Shown: one piece after another, positions 7,711 to 10,150 of the stretch
Layout of the letters: every line of letters begins with the position of its first letter
Numbering within the stretch: the stretch's first letter is position 1
Assembly (NCBI GenBank): GCA_020848855.1
Contig: JADLHH010000215.1
Coordinates: forward strand, 1 to 10,150
Source of the DNA: Anaerolineae bacterium
Lineage (GTDB): Bacteria > Chloroflexota > Anaerolineae > Aggregatilineales > Phototrophicaceae
DNA: 10,150 nt
Direction of reading: 5' to 3'
Notes under the pieces: generated by a model
Seen by the model: the letters and a program-made list of their open reading frames with translations, nothing else
Databases searched by the model: none
Told to the model about the DNA's origin: nothing
Position numbers and translations under genes: made by a program

Positions 7711-8014
7711 TCTAGTCCTGCCGGCTAAACCGTGTAGTGCCAGTTTACGCCGATGACCGAGCCGACGCCGATGATCGGAAATATCTCCACCGGTCGCTCA
7801 TCCGCGCCCGTCCATCACAACAAAAACAGCTTCTACCATTGTGGGTAGAAGCTATCAACTTTGCTAAGTGCCCGTGCTGCACCCTTTGTCAACAAGTTCG
7901 ACCAGACTCCCGAACCTTTTTTGATCTTGCAAGCGAATAAGGGGTACTCTAAACTGAACAGGTTTCACCTGCTTTGCCGGTGTGCCTGATGCAGGGGCGC
8001 AGGAAGTCGATATC
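7711..8014. other. Divergent intergenic region between the MFS and GT2 genes
   Basis: This region should hold the promoters of two divergent units. On the minus strand, a perfect TTGACA (7892-7887) lies upstream of the exporter, but no good -10 box follows at 16-19 bases. On the plus strand, TTGATC (7921-7926) with TACTCT (7945-7950) is a weak pair for the GT2 gene. A small hairpin CAGGT/ACCTG (7959-7963, 7967-7971) lies in the GT2 leader, and an AGGAAG (8001-8006) serves as ribosome binding site. The most notable element is the hairpin at 7828-7853, listed separately. Confidence 0.45.
7822..7853 (-). terminator. Intrinsic-terminator-like hairpin in the leader of the MFS exporter
   Basis: A perfect 10-bp inverted repeat, AGCTTCTACC (7828-7837) and GGTAGAAGCT (7844-7853), encloses a 6-base loop. 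Read on the minus strand, it is followed by G and five T residues (7826-7822), the layout of an intrinsic terminator. No minus-strand gene ends upstream of it; the nearest feature is the divergent GT2 gene. It could attenuate transcription of the exporter, or block read-through or antisense transcription from the right. On the plus strand there is no T-run. Confidence 0.6.
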
Positions 8015-8770
8015 GTGATCCAGCCTACCATGGTTGTACTGCCTACCTATAACGAGAAGGAAAACCTGACGCCGATGATCGACGCCCTGCTGGCACTCCC
8101 GCTCAGCCTGCGCGTGCTGGTGGTGGACGACAATTCGCCCGACGGAACCGGCGCGCTCGCCGACCAACTGGCGGCGCAGCACGGGGAGCAGGTCAGCGTC
8201 CTGCACCGCGCCGAAAAAGCCGGGTTGGGTCCCGCTTATCTCGCCGGGTTTCAGCGCGCTATCGACCTCGGCGCGGAGTACATCATCCAGATGGACGCCG
8301 ACTTTTCGCACCAGCCCAGGTACATCCCCGATCTGATCGACAAGCTGGAGCAGGGCTACGATCTGGTCATCGGCTCGCGCTTCGCGCCCGGCGGTGGGGT
8401 CGACCAGACCTGGAGCCGCTATCGCAAGCTGCTGAGCTGGTTTGCCAATGGGGTCTACGTGCGCGTGCTGCTGGGGATTCCGGTTTCGGACGCAACCGGC
8501 GGGTATCGCATCTGGCGGCGCGAAACGCTGACCGGCATGGGAATGGATCGCATCCAGTCGAACGGCTACGTCTTTCAGGTCGAGATGGCGTATGTCGCTT
8601 ATCGCCTCGGCTACCGCATCGCCGAAATTCCGATCTACTTTCCCGACCGCGAACGCGGAAAATCAAAAATGGGGTCGCACATCATCTTTGAAGCCGCGCT
8701 GCGCGTCTGGCAGTTGATCTACCGTCATCATTCCCTGAACCCGCAGATGCGGCGCACAGTCGTTCACTGA
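8015..8770 (+). CDS. GT2 glycosyltransferase, polyprenol-phosphate mannose synthase-like
   Basis: A 251-residue soluble GT-A fold enzyme related to dolichol/polyprenol monophosphomannose synthases. It should transfer a sugar, probably mannose from GDP-mannose, to a polyprenyl phosphate on the cytoplasmic side of the membrane. Visible motifs are VVLPTYNEKENL (7-18), VVDDNSPDGTG (36-46), the metal-binding DAD of QMDADFSHQP (92-101), GSRF (120-123), DATGGYRIWRRETL (159-172) and ERGKSKMG (213-220). There are no C-terminal membrane helices, so it resembles the single-domain form. The frame is open from a GTG at 7982. I prefer GTG 8015, because AGGAAG lies about 8 bases upstream and homologues begin just before the VVLPTYNE strand; ATG 8030 is a further option. 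The next gene starts 7 bases after its stop, implying cotranscription. Donor and acceptor are inferred from the family. Confidence 0.9.
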   Translation: MIQPTMVVLPTYNEKENLTPMIDALLALPLSLRVLVVDDNSPDGTGALADQLAAQHGEQVSVLHRAEKAGLGPAYLAGFQRAIDLGAEYIIQMDADFSHQPRYIPDLIDKLEQGYDLVIGSRFAPGGGVDQTWSRYRKLLSWFANGVYVRVLLGIPVSDATGGYRIWRRETLTGMGMDRIQSNGYVFQVEMAYVAYRLGYRIAEIPIYFPDRERGKSKMGSHIIFEAALRVWQLIYRHHSLNPQMRRTVVH

Positions 8771-8777
8771 ACAGCCC

Positions 8778-9419
8778 ATGCAGAGTCGCTTTGAACAATC
8801 GCGCATCACACAACTGATCAGCCTGTACAGCCCCGACGACCCGCCGCGCGTACCGCTGGACTTCGGCGACTATCTCTCGCTGCTGTGGCGAATCGACGGC
8901 AGCGCGGCGCAGCCCAACCGCGAGCGCTACTATCGCCAGTGCGCCCAGGCGCTCGGCAAGGCGCTGGGACCGAAAAACCACGCCCTCTACCGGCTGGTGG
9001 ATTCGACCGAAGCCGGGAACATTTACAGCCAGATACCGAACCTGCCCTACCGGAGCGGCAGCCGCTTCGTCGACGCTCAGGATCGCAAATCGGCGCTCAG
9101 TCAGCTCATGGTTCTGCGCAGCGACACGCTGCGGGTCGGCACGTACAGCGATAACTGGGGCGGCGGCTGGCCCGGCAGCGGTATGCTCGACAACGACCTG
9201 CGCGAGCGCGTGTTCGCCGTGCTGTTCACAGCGCTTCAGGGGCAGTACAGCAATTTCGGGCGGCTGCTGCTGGTGATCGACATCGTGATCGCCAACCTGA
9301 TCTTCGGCTTCGACGAGCCATCGGAAGTGCCGTTCGCGCAGCTTACCGCCGAATTTGGCTACCCCGACCCGCGCGACGAGCGCGTGCGCCGAGACTTCAG
9401 CACCCTGCCGCAGACCTAA
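8778..9419 (+). CDS. Hypothetical protein, cotranscribed with the GT2 gene
   Basis: I do not recognise this 213-residue protein. It has no signal peptide and appears soluble. It mixes a charged, helix-prone N-terminal half (LDFGDYLSLLWRIDGS, then NRERYYRQCAQALGKAL) with a Gly/Trp-rich centre (YSDNWGGGWPGSG, about 123-135). It then has a hydrophobic helix (about 162-178) with Asp168 and Asn173 inside, which fits a buried helix better than a membrane span. Codon use and GC content match the neighbours, and the whole frame is open, so the gene looks real. It starts with ATG 7 bases after the GT2 stop codon, without a clear ribosome binding site, which suggests translational coupling. A hairpin at 9431-9453 follows its stop. 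The context hints at, but does not prove, a role beside the GT2 enzyme. Confidence 0.8.
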   Translation: MQSRFEQSRITQLISLYSPDDPPRVPLDFGDYLSLLWRIDGSAAQPNRERYYRQCAQALGKALGPKNHALYRLVDSTEAGNIYSQIPNLPYRSGSRFVDAQDRKSALSQLMVLRSDTLRVGTYSDNWGGGWPGSGMLDNDLRERVFAVLFTALQGQYSNFGRLLLVIDIVIANLIFGFDEPSEVPFAQLTAEFGYPDPRDERVRRDFSTLPQT

Positions 9420-9423
9420 GCAT

Positions 9424-9453
9424 AAAAAACAGGGGCGTGTATGTCATGCCCCT
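9424..9453 (-). terminator. Terminator of the BON gene; also a GCCCCTAC-type hairpin (copy 3)
   Basis: AGGGGCGTG (9431-9439) pairs with CATGCCCCT (9445-9453), nine pairs including one G-T wobble, with a 5-base loop. Read on the minus strand, the stem is followed by G and six T residues (9429-9424), a good intrinsic terminator for the BON gene. It lies 11 bases after the stop codon of the plus-strand hypothetical gene, so it may serve both. The arm continues as GCCCCTAC (9448-9455), shared with the hairpins at 3650 and 3870. Confidence 0.7.
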
Positions 9454-9489
9454 ACCCGATCCCTGCTCTCTTTTTCGGCAGCAGATTAT

Positions 9490-9894
9490 TCAATCAAACT
9501 TCGTGAGGACGCGCTCGACGCCGGGTATCAGGCTGAGTTCGCGCACGATGTCGTCGACGTTCGCGCCTGCCAGTAGCTGCCCGGTCAGGACGATTGCCTC
9601 ATAAACCACGTTGGCGATCACGCCCGTCGGGATGCGCTGCCCGGCTTCCAGCCGGATCGTCTCTTCGGTGTAAAGCTGGTCGCTGTTGACGGTGTAGACG
9701 CCGCTCACCTGCGCGGCTCGATCCACCAGATAGCGCCGGGTGACCAGCGACTTGACGTGCCCGGATAACACGACCGTGCCATCCTGCACGGCGATGCGCA
9801 GGTGATGGCGGTCAGCCTGGAGCGGGGGATAGTGCGCAATCAGGTCGCGGATATCTTCTTCAATATCCACATCGGGGCGGGTTGTTTGAGTCAT
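9490..9894 (-). CDS. BON-domain protein, probably two BON domains in tandem
   Basis: A 134-residue protein with a BON domain at about 11-76. It shows the amphipathic first helix (IEEDIRDLIAHYPPL), the strand DGTVVLSGHV (38-47) and the helix-strand end VDRAAQVSGVYTVNSDQL. The second half (about 90-134) repeats the pattern in a weaker form: AIVLTGQLLAGANVDDIVREL, then IPGVERVLTKFD. BON domains bind phospholipid or other ligands and often occur in OsmY-like envelope stress proteins. This one has no signal peptide or lipobox, so it should stay in the cytoplasm or at the inner face of the membrane. The start is ATG at 9894 with GGAG 6 bases upstream. A terminator lies at 9424-9453. It is 92 bases downstream of the Uma2-like gene on the same strand. 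The role in this organism is unknown. Confidence 0.85.
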   Translation of the reverse strand: MTQTTRPDVDIEEDIRDLIAHYPPLQADRHHLRIAVQDGTVVLSGHVKSLVTRRYLVDRAAQVSGVYTVNSDQLYTEETIRLEAGQRIPTGVIANVVYEAIVLTGQLLAGANVDDIVRELSLIPGVERVLTKFD

Positions 9895-9954
9895 TGTGAA
9901 CTCCGTGTCGGGTACGCTTGCGCTGGTGCGTTAATCGCTGTTGCGCTAATTTTG

Positions 9955-9968
9955 CCGCTCCTGAGCGG
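9955..9968 (-). terminator. Small hairpin between the Uma2-like and BON genes
   Basis: CCGCTC (9955-9960) and GAGCGG (9963-9968) form a perfect 6-bp stem with a 2-base loop, 18 bases after the Uma2-like stop codon. The minus-strand sequence after it (CAAAATTAG) has no real T-run, so it would be a weak terminator at best. Confidence 0.3.
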
Positions 9969-9986
9969 GATTGCCAAATCCGAATT

Positions 9987-10150
9987 CTAACCCCGGAAGA
10001 TCGCCGCGACCGGCAGGCTAAAGCCGGGCAGCACGTCACCACCGTCGAGCGTACCGTTGAGGTCATAAGCCGTGATGCCATGCTGTCGATAAGCGATCAC
10101 GGTTTTCATGTGCGGCGAGATCACCCACACCAGCTTCGTCCCCGCGCGCA
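9987..10150 (-). CDS. Uma2-family (DUF820) endonuclease-fold protein, C-terminal part only
   Basis: The gene runs off the right edge of the window, leaving the last 53 complete codons before the TAG stop. The visible part begins RAGTKLVWVISPHMKTVIAY and ends with LDGGDVLPGFSLPVAAIF. This matches the C-terminus of Uma2 proteins: a strand after the 'yl.aGv' helix, a 'vwvidP...tv.vy' strand pair, and the closing 'L.gedvLPGf.lpv..lF' segment. Uma2 proteins have a PD-(D/E)XK restriction-endonuclease-like fold and are found in large numbers in Cyanobacteria and Chloroflexota. Their function is unknown. Most of the active site should lie in the missing part, so whether it is intact cannot be judged. 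Confidence 0.85.
   Translation of the reverse strand, partial: RAGTKLVWVISPHMKTVIAYRQHGITAYDLNGTLDGGDVLPGFSLPVAAIFRG

Noticed and set aside
7795..7841. A 13-codon leader peptide starting at an ATG in the loop of the exporter-leader hairpin
   Set aside because: It has no ribosome binding site and its start lies within the terminator stem-loop, so it cannot act as a normal leader peptide upstream of the hairpin.
1..10150. CRISPR array, tRNA or rRNA genes, insertion sequence or toxin-antitoxin pair
   Set aside because: I found no regularly spaced repeats, no cloverleaf or CCA-type ends in the gaps, no transposase and no small paired genes on reading both strands.

Overview
The window looks like a piece of a bacterial chromosome with high GC content. 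My best guess is Chloroflexota (Anaerolineae-like). This is inferred from the mix of genes: a sigma-70 factor of the RpoD/SigA type with a very acidic N-terminus, a Cys-rich DUF177 (YceD) protein, a soluble dolichol-phosphate-mannose-synthase-like enzyme, a YfhO-like GT-C membrane protein, a stand-alone BON protein and a Uma2-family nuclease. No rRNA, tRNA, CRISPR array, transposase or phage gene is visible.

Layout from left to right. Positions 1-381 are non-coding and visibly richer in A/T than the rest. An MFS_3-type exporter follows on the plus strand (382-1659). It converges on the sigma factor (1700-2821, minus), and the two share a strong 11-bp hairpin terminator at 1663-1689. The DUF177 gene (2878-3402, minus) lies just upstream of the sigma gene, probably in one transcript, with a good candidate promoter at 3451-3477. 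A hairpin-rich gap of more than 400 bases follows. It contains two REP-like palindromes and a cluster of small inverted repeats.

The 806-residue GT-C/YfhO-like membrane protein (3922-6342) and a second MFS exporter of the DHA1 type (6475-7710) are both on the minus strand. The exporter has a terminator-shaped hairpin in its presumed leader. On the plus strand, a divergent pair encodes the polyprenol-phosphate-mannose-synthase-like GT2 enzyme (8015-8770) and an unrecognised 213-residue protein (8778-9419). The window ends with two minus-strand genes: a double BON-domain protein (9490-9894) and the C-terminal end of a Uma2-family protein (9987-10150).

Possible functional links: the GT2 enzyme would make a polyprenyl-phosphate sugar, and the nearby GT-C/YfhO-like protein belongs to a class that uses such lipid-linked sugars. 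They could therefore serve one envelope glycosylation pathway, although they are not in the same operon. The DUF177-sigma pair is a housekeeping unit in which the usual rpmF (ribosomal protein L32) is missing. I do not see a clearly new multi-gene system. The items most worth a second look are the hairpin in the exporter leader, the family of GCCCCTAC-tailed hairpins, the extended C-terminus of the YfhO-like protein and the unrecognised protein linked to the GT2 gene.
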